A stretch of DNA of 11,333 nucleotides from SURF-43 sp964628985 (GTDB taxonomy: Bacteria > Chloroflexota > Dehalococcoidia > UBA2979). The position numbers and the translations under genes were made by a program. The notes under the pieces were generated by a model, which saw nothing but the letters and a program-made list of their open reading frames with translations, did no database searches and was not told the DNA's origin. Numbering within the stretch: the first letter of the stretch is position 1; each line of letters begins with the position of its first letter. This document shows positions 5,785 to 11,333 of the stretch, in pieces. Location: assembly GCA_964628985.1 (NCBI GenBank), contig CAZVNJ010000066.1:1-11333 (forward strand). Reading direction: 5' to 3'.

Positions 5785-6756
5785 ATGACACGACTGCAAC
5801 GCCTCGCTGCCACGATTGCCCTCGCCGGCATCGCGCTCGGCATGGCGGCCTGCGGCGGCGAGGACGAGCCGGAGGCGGCTACCCCTACGGCCGCGCCGAA
5901 GGCCGCCAGCGCCACCGCCGCCGCGACTACCGCGGCTCCCAAGCCGCTCACCGTGACCGGCACTGATTACGCCTTCGCCGTGGACGGGCAGGCCGTGCCG
6001 GGTATCCAGACGATCACCTTCAAGAACGCGGGCAAGGAAGACCATGAGCTGCAGCTGATCTCGCTGGCTCAGGGAAAGACGCTGCTGGACGTACAGAAGG
6101 CCCTCGCGACACCGAACGCCCCAATCCCTGACTGGGTGAAGTTCAACGGCGGTGCCTGGGCGATCCCGGCGGGCGCCCAGACCACCATGACCGCGGACCT
6201 CGCGGCCGGCTCATACATCCTGCTCTGCTTCCTCGAGGCACCGGACAAAGCCCCCCACTTCGCCAAGGGCATGGTGGGCGCGATGGACGTCAAGGGCGAC
6301 CGCTCCAAGGAGACCGCTCCGACCGCCACCCTCGCTATCGAGGCCTCCGACCACGCCTTCAAGGCGCCGGCCGAGGTCAACGCGGGCAAGGCCACCGTCT
6401 CCCTGAAGAACAACGGGAAGGAGCCGCACTTCGCCGGCCTCATCCGCGTCCCGGACGGAATGACGTACGAGGCCTTCACGAAGGCCTTGCTCACCCCCCC
6501 ACCGGCCGCAACTCCCGCCGCCGCTGGAACCCCTCGACCCTCCGCGACCGTGGCAGCCGGCGCGGTCACCGCGACACCCGCGGCGGCACCGCCCTCGGGC
6601 GTGTCGGGTGGAGTCGGCGCACTCTCGGCTGGCGGACAGGCGTGGAGCACCACCGAACTCAAGGCAGGCACCTACGCGATTGTCTGCTTCGTGCCAGACG
6701 CGAAGGGCGCGCCGCATGCGGCACTGGGGATGATTAGCAAGCTCACAGTGAAGTAG
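5785..6756 (+). CDS. Lipoprotein with two cupredoxin-like (type 1 copper) domains
   Basis: A 323-residue exported lipoprotein. The signal peptide ends in a lipobox-like MAAC with the lipidated Cys at 23, followed by an acidic and Ala/Thr-rich linker (24-55). Domain 1 (about 55-170) and domain 2 (180-323) are both cupredoxin-like. Each keeps the ligand set: His87, Cys148, His158 and Met163 in domain 1 (DHELQL; LLCFLEAPDKAPHFAKGM), and His215, Cys301, His311 and Met316 in domain 2 (EPHFAGL; CFVPDAKGAPHAALGM). C-to-H spacing is nine residues and H-to-M four in both domains. A Pro/Ala/Thr insertion (237-272) lies inside domain 2. The reading frame stays open far upstream to 5071, but the ATG at 5785 has AGAAAGGA six bases upstream and starts a signal peptide. 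Likely role: electron transfer or copper binding at the outer face of the membrane; partner oxidase or reductase not present here. Confidence 0.85.
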   Translation: MTRLQRLAATIALAGIALGMAACGGEDEPEAATPTAAPKAASATAAATTAAPKPLTVTGTDYAFAVDGQAVPGIQTITFKNAGKEDHELQLISLAQGKTLLDVQKALATPNAPIPDWVKFNGGAWAIPAGAQTTMTADLAAGSYILLCFLEAPDKAPHFAKGMVGAMDVKGDRSKETAPTATLAIEASDHAFKAPAEVNAGKATVSLKNNGKEPHFAGLIRVPDGMTYEAFTKALLTPPPAATPAAAGTPRPSATVAAGAVTATPAAAPPSGVSGGVGALSAGGQAWSTTELKAGTYAIVCFVPDAKGAPHAALGMISKLTVK

Positions 6757-6761
6757 GTGGA

Positions 6762-6806
6762 GTAGGGCCGGACTCGGAGCGCCTTTCGCTCCGAGTCCGG
6801 CCCTAC
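6762..6806. terminator. 20-bp stem terminator between convergent genes
   Basis: The arms 6762-6781 and 6787-6806 pair perfectly over 20 bp (GTAGGGCCGGACTCGGAGCG and its complement) around a five-base loop, CCTTT. It starts six bases after the lipoprotein stop and ends 12 bases before the DUF1003 stop on the other strand. It lacks a long T-run but is the strongest stem in the window and should terminate both genes. Confidence 0.7.
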
Positions 6807-6817
6807 CACCGCCGTTC

Positions 6818-7411
6818 TCAGCGCGCCGCGCGAGGTTCAGGCTTCTGGTCGTTGACCGTCTCGCTCGATCGAGGCCTGAGGGGATCGTCCTCCGGGCGCG
6901 CTGAGTCCATCGCATCCGCGATGTCGGCCAGCCGCGTCTCGGCACGCATCTCCCGCAGTTCCCGGCTCGATCCACCACCGATGCCCAGGTGGTCATGGAT
7001 TTCCGTGACGAGATCGAGCAATTTCGTGATCTCACGCTCGGCGATCACGTTCACCTGCATCTCGAGGCGGGCGAGGCGGTCCGCCCGCCGGGCCTGCGAG
7101 TTCTCACTGATCAGCACGAAGATCGAGAGCCCGATCGCTTCGAGTGAGACCAGCATCGTCAGCAGCGCGAACGGAAACGGGTCGAATACCCATGGCGAGC
7201 CTGGGAGGTTCATTGCGATCCAGACGATGAACCAAACCGCGTTCACCCCCGCGAACGCCATGCTGCCGGTCATCGCCGTGATCCGGTCCGCGATCCGCTC
7301 CTGCGAGGACTCGCGGCCTCGCTCCTTCTCTTCGAGGGCGTGAGCCTCTCGCACCGTCTCCGCGAGGACGCTCTCCATGATTGGCACGTCGCGGGCCGGC
7401 TTTCTGCGCAT
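6818..7411 (-). CDS. DUF1003 family membrane protein
   Basis: The 197-residue protein has the DUF1003 core: ADRITAMTGSMAFAGVNAVWF (41-61), two membrane helices (about 50-68 and 80-101), the conserved FDPFPFALLTMLVSLEAIGLSIFVLISENSQ (76-106) and the RADRLARLEMQVNVIAEREI helix (109-128). Before this is a charged cytoplasmic N terminus; after residue 145 comes a charged, probably disordered tail (RAETRLADIADAMDSARPEDDP). The family is widespread, with no firm function; many members are simply annotated as membrane proteins. The ATG at 7411 is preceded by GAGGGAGAG, a strong ribosome binding site, so a longer frame extending to 8188 is an overlap artefact. It is transcribed divergently from the Cys-containing gene starting at 7530, with 118 bases between starts. 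A -10-like CATACT on the minus strand (7435-7440) may drive it. Confidence 0.85.
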   Translation of the reverse strand: MRRKPARDVPIMESVLAETVREAHALEEKERGRESSQERIADRITAMTGSMAFAGVNAVWFIVWIAMNLPGSPWVFDPFPFALLTMLVSLEAIGLSIFVLISENSQARRADRLARLEMQVNVIAEREITKLLDLVTEIHDHLGIGGGSSRELREMRAETRLADIADAMDSARPEDDPLRPRSSETVNDQKPEPRAAR

Positions 7412-7529
7412 GGCTCTCCCTCTCGCTCGCGTCGAGTATGGCAAGGTGACGTTGAGACACCGTGACGGCGGTCCCGTGTCTGGCCGGCGGGGCATGGGAT
7501 GATCCGAAGGCAGCAGGGAGACTCGACCG

Positions 7530-8165
7530 ATGCCGGACGAGGTCATCGCCATCGCAGCGCTCCTCGGCGAGTGGGGGTTCGTCACCCCCGCCTCCGTACA
7601 CGCCGCCCGCAGGCACCTCGAAGCGGCCGGGCTGACCAACCCATCGAAGAAGAACATCCAGCGGAGCAAGCGCGAGGCCGTCGAGGACGTCGTCCGCACC
7701 CGTATTGCCCGCTCCTGCGGCTCCGCACCCTGCGACCGCGCCCTTGCCACCGGCGCCCGAGAGGTCATCGAGGTCGATCCCCCCTTCTGTGAGGTGTGCC
7801 GCGGCAGCGAGGGCGACCGCGCCCTCCTCGAGATGGCCGACGCCCTCGTCGCCGCCGGGCGCCCTCGGCTCCTCGTCCTCGGCGGCTCTCCCTCCAGCCG
7901 CACGCAGATCCGCGAGACACTGAGGGGACGCCCCGTGCAGTTGGAGTTCGTCGAGGGCGACCGGCCCACCGGTGAAAAGCGGGCCCGCGAACTTTCAGCC
8001 AGCGCGGACGTCATCGTGATCTGGGGCGGCACCATCCTCGACCACAAAGTGAGCCAGCCCTTCGCGGACCTCCAGGAGTACTCCGCGAAACGCATCACCA
8101 TCGCCCAGCGGGGCGCCGCCTCGCTCGCACGCGGGGTCATCGAGCACCTGCGACGCAGCCGCTGA
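7530..8165 (+). CDS. DUF2325-like protein with N-terminal helical region and four Cys
   Basis: A 211-residue cytoplasmic protein. Residues 1-58 are helical and basic (ARRHLEAAGLTNPSKKNIQRSKREAV), reminiscent of a nucleic-acid-binding helical domain but not identified. Cys63, Cys68, Cys87 and Cys90 (CGSAPC and CEVC) could bind a metal. Residues 112-209 have a Rossmann-like layout matching DUF2325-type proteins: RLLVLGGSPSSRTQIRETL, then ADVIVIWGGTILDHK (159-173) and ITIAQRGAASLARGVIEHL (189-207), where DUF2325 proteins have 'aDlvi....isH' and 'S..s...aL'. The start at ATG 7530 has CAGGGAGA about eight bases before it. The next two genes on the same strand also contain Cys groups, but gaps of about 110-120 bases mean that one operon is not certain. 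Function unknown; the DUF2325 link is by pattern only. Confidence 0.6.
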   Translation: MPDEVIAIAALLGEWGFVTPASVHAARRHLEAAGLTNPSKKNIQRSKREAVEDVVRTRIARSCGSAPCDRALATGAREVIEVDPPFCEVCRGSEGDRALLEMADALVAAGRPRLLVLGGSPSSRTQIRETLRGRPVQLEFVEGDRPTGEKRARELSASADVIVIWGGTILDHKVSQPFADLQEYSAKRITIAQRGAASLARGVIEHLRRSR

Positions 8166-8178
8166 GGCCATCCCGCCA

Positions 8179-8193
8179 GCGGGGCCACCCCGC
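8179..8193 (+). terminator. Weak GC hairpin after the DUF2325-like gene
   Basis: GCGGGG (8179-8184) pairs with CCCCGC (8188-8193) around a CCA loop, 13 bases after the stop codon. No T-run follows, so termination is only possible, not shown. Confidence 0.3.
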
Positions 8194-8231
8194 CGCGACC
8201 CTCGAACTACCGCGAACCGCCGCCCGCGCGA

Positions 8232-8237
8232 TACCCT
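8232..8237 (+). promoter_or_regulatory. Possible -10 box before the zinc-ribbon-like gene
   Basis: TACCCT at 8232-8237 fits the TAnnnT form of other candidate -10 boxes in the window and lies 38 bases upstream of the ATG at 8276. No -35 is evident. It is a weak call. Confidence 0.25.
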
Positions 8238-8275
8238 CCCCGGGCGCACGCACGAGTCACACGAGGAGCGCCCGC

Positions 8276-8500
8276 ATGTCCCTGCTCTCCAAGGTCTTCG
8301 GCTCCCCCAAGATGACCTACAAAGGCGTGCCCATTCAGCCCGAAGCCTGCTGCTTCGGCAAACCGCTCATGCCTCGCTGGCGAGGCCCCCAGGTCATGGA
8401 CGACGACCGCAAGGCCATGGGCTTCGTCTGCCACGCCTGCGGCCGCGAGTACCTCCCCTACGAGGTCGACGAGCACCGCGTCCTCAAGCGCCGCGTCTAA
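8276..8500 (+). CDS. Small protein with a CC...CxxC zinc-ribbon-like motif
   Basis: A 74-residue cytoplasmic protein. It has Cys25-Cys26 (EACCFGKP) and Cys52-x2-Cys55 (GFVCHACGREYLPYE). The second pair, with a following Arg-Glu-Tyr, looks like the second knuckle of a rubredoxin-like or zinc-ribbon fold, and the CC pair could provide the other ligands, so one tetrahedral zinc site is likely. Residues 38-50 are acidic (VMDDDRKAMG). The ATG at 8276 has the excellent ribosome binding site AGGAG nine bases upstream, which supports a real gene despite its size. No family name is recognised, and it could be an adaptor, a regulator or a structural metal protein. The spacing from its upstream neighbour is 110 bases. 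Confidence 0.65.
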   Translation: MSLLSKVFGSPKMTYKGVPIQPEACCFGKPLMPRWRGPQVMDDDRKAMGFVCHACGREYLPYEVDEHRVLKRRV

Positions 8501-8588
8501 AGCGGTCCGCGATCCGCCCCGGCCGCACGGGCACCGCCGAGGGCCGACGCGGCTGCCTGAGGAGCCAGAGGGCTGGCCGGCGCGAAGG

Positions 8589-8594
8589 TACGAT
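8589..8594 (+). promoter_or_regulatory. Likely -10 box before the DF-family gene
   Basis: TACGAT at 8589-8594, identical to the -10 candidate at 5721, would start transcription near 8601, ahead of the ribosome binding site GAAGGAG (8611-8617). An ATG at 8593 falls inside this box, which favours the GTG start at 8623. Confidence 0.4.
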
Positions 8595-8622
8595 GCTCAC
8601 TGCGCCTCCCGAAGGAGCCACC

Positions 8623-8931
8623 GTGCGCATCGAACTGCTCTGGTTCCAGGGCTGCCCCAACCACCTCGATGCCGAAGCCTTGCTACGCGATGTCCTCGCC
8701 GAAGAGGGCATCGAGGAACCCGTCATCCGGATCGACGTGGAAGACGAAGAGACCGGCAAGCGCCTCTGCTTCCCCGGCTCGCCCACCATCCGCATCGACG
8801 GCCGTGACATCGAGCCGGACTGGGCGCCCTGCGACGAATGCACCCCCCGGTGCCGCCTCTACGCCACGAGCGACGGCCTCCGAGGTGTCCCCGAACGCCA
8901 GTGGATCACCAACGCCATCCGGCGCGCGTAG
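8623..8931 (+). CDS. DF-family thioredoxin-fold (seleno)protein homologue, Cys form
   Basis: The 102-residue protein matches the small thioredoxin-fold proteins often labelled 'DF family (seleno)protein' or misnamed alkylmercury lyase. Landmarks: MRIELLWFQGCPNHLDAEAL (1-20) with Cys11 at the active-site turn (C-P-N-H instead of C-x-x-C), VIRIDVEDEETG (34-45), LCFPGSPTIRIDG (48-60) with the expected cis-Pro54, then a C-terminal PCDECTPRCRLY (69-80) with Cys70, Cys73 and Cys77. Selenoprotein relatives place Sec at the active site; here it is TGC (Cys). GTG at 8623 has GAAGGAG five bases upstream, better than the ATG at 8593, which lies in a -10-like box. Its role is probably thiol or redox chemistry, with the substrate unknown. 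It ends in a gap before the minus-strand sigma operon. Confidence 0.75.
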   Translation: MRIELLWFQGCPNHLDAEALLRDVLAEEGIEEPVIRIDVEDEETGKRLCFPGSPTIRIDGRDIEPDWAPCDECTPRCRLYATSDGLRGVPERQWITNAIRRA

Positions 8932-8948
8932 CGCCTGCCGTCTCCTCA

Positions 8949-8996
8949 CCGTGACCTGCTCACAGTGACCTGAAGGGGCGACAGTCGAGGTCACGG
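8949..8996. repeat. Inverted repeat with a third partial copy downstream of the DF-family gene
   Basis: CCGTGACCT (8949-8957) and AGGTCACGG (8988-8996) are exact inverses; a third GTGACCT copy (8965-8971) lies between them. It could be a terminator-like structure or a binding site. No T-run follows and there is no evidence for either. Confidence 0.35.
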
Positions 8997-9056
8997 ACCC
9001 TCGCTCCTGAAATCACCGGCCACCCCAGCCATCGATGTCACCCACAAACGTCGAGG

Positions 9057-9075
9057 CGCGCGAAAGCCCCGCGCG
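9057..9075 (-). terminator. Possible terminator of the sigma/anti-sigma operon
   Basis: CGCGCG (9057-9062) pairs with CGCGCG (9070-9075) around seven bases; read on the minus strand it is followed by cctcgacgtttg, with only a short T-run. It lies 57 bases past the stop at 9132. Weak call. Confidence 0.3.
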
Positions 9076-9131
9076 AAGCGGCCATCGATGAACCATGGGC
9101 GAAGGAAGAGGAAGCCCGGGCCCGCCGCGGA

Positions 9132-10100
9132 CTACGGCCGGACCACATCCGTATCAGCATCAGCCGTTGGCTTCGCCGTCGGCGTCCCGCCCGGAGTCGA
9201 CGTCGCGGTCGGGGTCGCCGAGGGCGTCCCGGTTGCGGTCGCGGTCGGGGTCGCCGTCGCCGTGCTCGTCGGGGTGGCGGTCGATGTCGAAGTAGGAGTC
9301 GCCGAGGGCGTCGCAGTCGCGGTCGCCGTCGTGGTCGAGGTGGGAGTAGCCGTCGGCTGCGACGCCAGGAACCGCGTCGCCACCACCGCGCCATCCTTCG
9401 CCGCGCGCTGCGCCGCGGCCAGCGCGCCTTCCGCACCCGGCCCGGCCGTCGCGGCCTCGAGGACCTGCGCACCCGCCTGCACCGCCTGCGCGTAGGCCGT
9501 GACGGTCTCGCGCGAGATCACATCGGGGCGCTGCTCGATCAGGTTGGACATCCGCGCGCTGCTCTCGACGACATCGCGCAGCAGCGGCGCCGGCACCGAC
9601 TCGCCGCGCTCCCGGTGCTGCTGAATGCTCGCCAGCGCACCCGAGATCCGGCTCAACTCATCCGCCGTGCTCGCCACCGTCAGGTTCGAGGCAGGGGCCA
9701 CACCCGAAGGCGACCCTGGCGTGCTCAGCACCGCCAGACCGATCGCCGCCGCCGCCGCCGTACCAGCGAGGCCGAACCACAGCCGGCTCGCCCGCACACG
9801 GAACGGCACCACGTTCGGGGCCTGCTCCTCCTCGAGCGCGTGCAGGATCGCCGCGCGAGAACGGTGGTGGAAGGAACGGAACGACTGATGGTCCGTCGCG
9901 CCCGCGATCGGGCCGCGCATCTCGCCCGCCACCGCGAGCAACCCCGCCAGCGCCGGGTCCTCCATCGGGTCCACGCCAGCATCGAGGCCCGCCTCGGCGC
10001 GCTCGAGCGCGTCCGCGAAGCGGAGGGCGTCGGCCAGGGCGGCAGCGCTCTCGGGCTGCTCGTCGGCCATACCGCTCACCAGGGGAGTTACCTCGCCCAT
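9132..10100 (-). CDS. Single-pass membrane protein with Thr/Pro-rich tail, probable anti-sigma-type regulator (DUF5667-like)
   Basis: A 322-residue protein encoded downstream of, and overlapping by 13 bases, the ECF sigma gene. The N-terminal cytoplasmic part (1-105) contains acidic helices (DEQPESAAALADALRFADALERAEAG) and ends with the basic RVRASR. A membrane helix follows at about 106-125 (LWFGLAGTAAAAAIGLAVL), then an outside domain with helices (145-245: ADELSRISGALASIQQHRERG, RDVVESSARMSNLIEQ, AQAVQAGAQVLEAATAG), which resembles DUF5667 proteins that often follow sigma genes in Chloroflexota. Residues 249-310 are almost only Thr, Pro, Ala and Ser. The operon position suggests control of the sigma factor, but no typical zinc-binding anti-sigma HxxxCxxC motif is present. 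Start taken as ATG 10100; an internal ATG at 10070 is an alternative. Role inferred from context. Confidence 0.72.
   Translation of the reverse strand: MGEVTPLVSGMADEQPESAAALADALRFADALERAEAGLDAGVDPMEDPALAGLLAVAGEMRGPIAGATDHQSFRSFHHRSRAAILHALEEEQAPNVVPFRVRASRLWFGLAGTAAAAAIGLAVLSTPGSPSGVAPASNLTVASTADELSRISGALASIQQHRERGESVPAPLLRDVVESSARMSNLIEQRPDVISRETVTAYAQAVQAGAQVLEAATAGPGAEGALAAAQRAAKDGAVVATRFLASQPTATPTSTTTATATATPSATPTSTSTATPTSTATATPTATATGTPSATPTATSTPGGTPTAKPTADADTDVVRP
9171..9356 (-). repeat. Low-complexity 6-base-periodic repeat coding Thr/Pro/Ala
   Basis: The plus strand here is built of variants of gtcgcg, gtcggg and gtcgcc, reading ACNCCN-type Thr/Pro/Ala codons on the minus strand. It encodes residues about 249-310 of the membrane protein. 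Such repeats are prone to slippage and length change; the Gly/Val reading on the plus strand is an artefact of the repeat. Confidence 0.7.
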
Positions 10101-10864
10101 CGTCCTCGTTGCTCCTTCGCGCGCTCCCGCGCTGCCTCGTCCTGTGCCATCGATGCCGCGACATCCTGGGCTTCCAGGATCTCCTTCAAACGCTTGATGC
10201 CCTTGTGCTGCAGCACCTTCACGTTCGTCTCGTTCTTCTCCAGCGCCTCCGCCGTCTCCGCCACCGTCATGCCGGCGCCGAAGCGCAACTGGATCACCTC
10301 GCGCTGCGCCGGAGACAACTGCTCCACGGCAGCGAAGATCTCCGTGATCGTGATCGAGGTCTCAGCGATCTCCGCCGGCCCCCGATGCTCGTCCGCGATC
10401 CACTCCGGCACTTCCCCGACCGTCGACCGCAAGGCGGACCGTCGGTAGTGCGACACCACATGGTTGCGGGCAATCCGGAAGAGCCATGCACGGAACGGAC
10501 TGCGCTCCTCTTCGAGAGGAGGCCCCGCCGGCGACTCCACCATCCCGCCCGCCGCCGCCCCTGACGCGCCGCCCTCAGTGCCGCCGTCCCCACCGCTCGA
10601 GATGAGGGGACCGGACATCGGACGCCACTCGAACCCCGGCACCGCCCGCATCACCTTGATGAAGATCTCTTCAGCCAGGTCCTCGGCGTCAGTCTCATTG
10701 CCGACCCGAGAGAGGCAGAACCGGAACAGCGGCTCCACGTACGCGTCGTACAGCAGCCCGACAGCATGCTGGTCGCCCCGGGCCGCCCGCTCCACGAGCA
10801 GACGCTCCGTCTCGACCGGCAGGCCGCGCCGTGGGGGAGTGCGATTCGCGCCGCCCGCTGGCAC
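10088..10864 (-). CDS. ECF-type RNA polymerase sigma factor with low-complexity insertion in region 2
   Basis: A 258-residue sigma-70 family protein that directs RNA polymerase to particular promoters. Region 2.1-2.2 is visible at residues 36-80 (LLYDAYVEPLFRFCLSRVGN, TDAEDLAEEIFIKVMRAVPGFEW). Instead of continuing to region 2.3-2.4, about 40 residues of Gly/Ser/Ala/Pro follow (81-121: SSGGDGGTEGGASGAAAGG), then PFRAWLFRIARNHVVSHYRR (123-142). Region 4 lies at 172-230 (IFAAVEQLSPAQREVIQLRF, GMTVAETAEALEKNETNVKVLQHKGIKRL), followed by a charged tail. ECF sigmas are usually about 180-200 residues. GTG at 10864 has GAGGAG about nine bases before it. The last 13 bases overlap the start of the membrane protein, indicating translational coupling and a sigma/regulator pair. 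Its stimulus and targets are unknown. Confidence 0.9.
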   Translation of the reverse strand: MPAGGANRTPPRRGLPVETERLLVERAARGDQHAVGLLYDAYVEPLFRFCLSRVGNETDAEDLAEEIFIKVMRAVPGFEWRPMSGPLISSGGDGGTEGGASGAAAGGMVESPAGPPLEEERSPFRAWLFRIARNHVVSHYRRSALRSTVGEVPEWIADEHRGPAEIAETSITITEIFAAVEQLSPAQREVIQLRFGAGMTVAETAEALEKNETNVKVLQHKGIKRLKEILEAQDVAASMAQDEAARERAKEQRGRWAR

Positions 10865-11220
10865 CGTGGCCCGCTCCTCAACCGTCGTGTCCGACTGTGC
10901 GTGCGCCGTCCGAGGGGAACTCGATGACGCTGCCGAATGGCTGGCCCAGAGGCTTCGCCGTGGCTGCCCAGTGTAAACGCTCGGCTGTGGGCGGCTGGGC
11001 GCCGGGCGTACGGCCGGTACCTCATCCCCCGTAGCACAGGGAAGAACGCCGGCCCGCGATCAATAGTTAACGAGACCCGTTATGACCCTGTTCGTCGCCC
11101 CGGGAATCTGCGGAGCGGACGCCTGCTCACCGAGTGCGGGGGGAGCCGGTCGGGCGCGATGGATTCGAGGGCGGGGTTCCGAAGTCCTGGGGGGGCCGGG
11201 CTCCCTCGGATCTCTCGAAC
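10865..11220. other. Intergenic region upstream of the sigma operon, no convincing gene
   Basis: I see no gene with a supported start here. The only longer readings are Arg/Pro-rich plus-strand frames with no family resemblance. What it holds: a minus-strand -10 candidate TACACT (read on the minus strand, 10975-10970) about 105 bases before the sigma start; an AT-rich island with GTTAAC (11066-11071) and a TAACG-AGACC-CGTTA dyad (11068-11082), the natural place for a regulator; and a G/C-rich stretch (11185-11205). Confidence 0.5.
11068..11082. promoter_or_regulatory. Dyad TAACG-AGACC-CGTTA, possible operator
   Basis: TAACG (11068-11072) and CGTTA (11078-11082) are inverse copies with a five-base centre, overlapping the palindrome GTTAAC (11066-11071) in the only AT-rich island of the region. 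It may belong to the sigma operon promoter or to a plus-strand gene. No binding protein is known. Confidence 0.3.
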
Positions 11221-11331
11221 CTACGGCATCAGCAGCCAGTCCCCCGTCAGCAGCCGGACCGCTAACTCGAACGCACTCACCACCCCCACGAGGAGGATCA
11301 GTCCCATGGCCCAGTCCGGTTGCCTCTCCAT
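11221..11331 (-). CDS. Short membrane-protein ORF at the right edge, possibly a gene's 3' end
   Basis: On the minus strand a frame runs from an ATG at 11331 to TAG at 11221, giving 36 residues (MERQPDWAMGLILLVGVVSA, then FELAVRLLTGDWLLMP). It has one hydrophobic segment (about 9-24) with aromatic and charged flanks, as in a short transmembrane helix. Two bases of context remain beyond the ATG, so it may be the end of a larger membrane protein outside the window. No ribosome binding site can be seen, and no family is recognised. Confidence 0.35.
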   Translation of the reverse strand: MERQPDWAMGLILLVGVVSAFELAVRLLTGDWLLMP

Positions 11332-11333
11332 AC

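Noticed and set aside
7412..8188. Long N-terminal extension to the DUF1003 frame
   Set aside because: It is antisense to the 7530-8165 gene; ATG 7411 has a strong ribosome binding site and gives the normal family size.
9088..9495. Plus-strand Val/Gly repeat protein
   Set aside because: It is the reverse reading of the six-base periodic Thr/Pro coding repeat of the minus-strand membrane protein.
10831..11034. 67-aa plus-strand frame upstream of the sigma gene
   Set aside because: Arg/Pro-rich, no family likeness, overlaps the sigma start region and lacks a ribosome binding site worth noting.
1..11333. CRISPR array, tRNA, rRNA, insertion sequence or phage genes
   Set aside because: I saw no spaced direct repeats, cloverleaf-like sequences, transposase motifs or terminal inverted repeats with target duplications.

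Overview
The window is a GC-rich bacterial chromosome segment with short intergenic gaps and no rRNA, tRNA, CRISPR array or insertion sequence that I can see. Several traits point to a Chloroflexota bacterium, perhaps Dehalococcoidia-like. These are the very high third-position GC, secreted proteins ending in a 'gAP.FvN' C-terminal module, an ECF sigma factor followed by a membrane protein with a Thr/Pro-rich tail, and -10 boxes of TAnnnT form without clear -35 boxes. The assignment is inferred from sequence style; no marker gene is present.

Left part (1-1140): the 3' end of an unrecognised gene, a strong terminator, then a higBA-type toxin-antitoxin pair (352-642 and 635-1051, overlapping) with an inverted-repeat-rich promoter, closed by a second strong terminator. 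Next (1147-2537): a divergent pair, a small general-stress-protein-17M-like protein on the minus strand and a flavin-reductase-like protein with an unusual helical C-terminal extension on the plus strand, the latter probably translated from a leaderless mRNA.

Middle (2664-6756): three exported proteins. A secreted Gly-x-Tyr/Phe repeat protein (+) converges with a subtilisin-like protease (-), and both end in what looks like the same C-terminal module. The protease is divergent from a lipoprotein (+) with two cupredoxin-like domains, each with a His/Cys/His/Met set. A 20-bp stem separates that gene from the convergent DUF1003 membrane protein (6818-7411, -).

Right part (7530-8931): three short plus-strand genes rich in cysteine: a DUF2325-like protein with four Cys, a 74-residue zinc-ribbon-like protein, and a DF-family thioredoxin-fold protein. 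Then, on the minus strand, an ECF sigma factor (10864-10088), interrupted in region 2 by a low-complexity insertion, overlaps a downstream single-pass membrane protein (10100-9132), probably its regulator, with a Thr/Pro-rich tail. A 356-base region upstream holds no convincing gene, and a short membrane-protein ORF runs off or begins at the right edge.

The most notable points are the C-terminal module shared by the protease and the repeat protein, the tandem copper-site lipoprotein, and the interrupted sigma factor. No gene in the window proves a new defence or mobile system.
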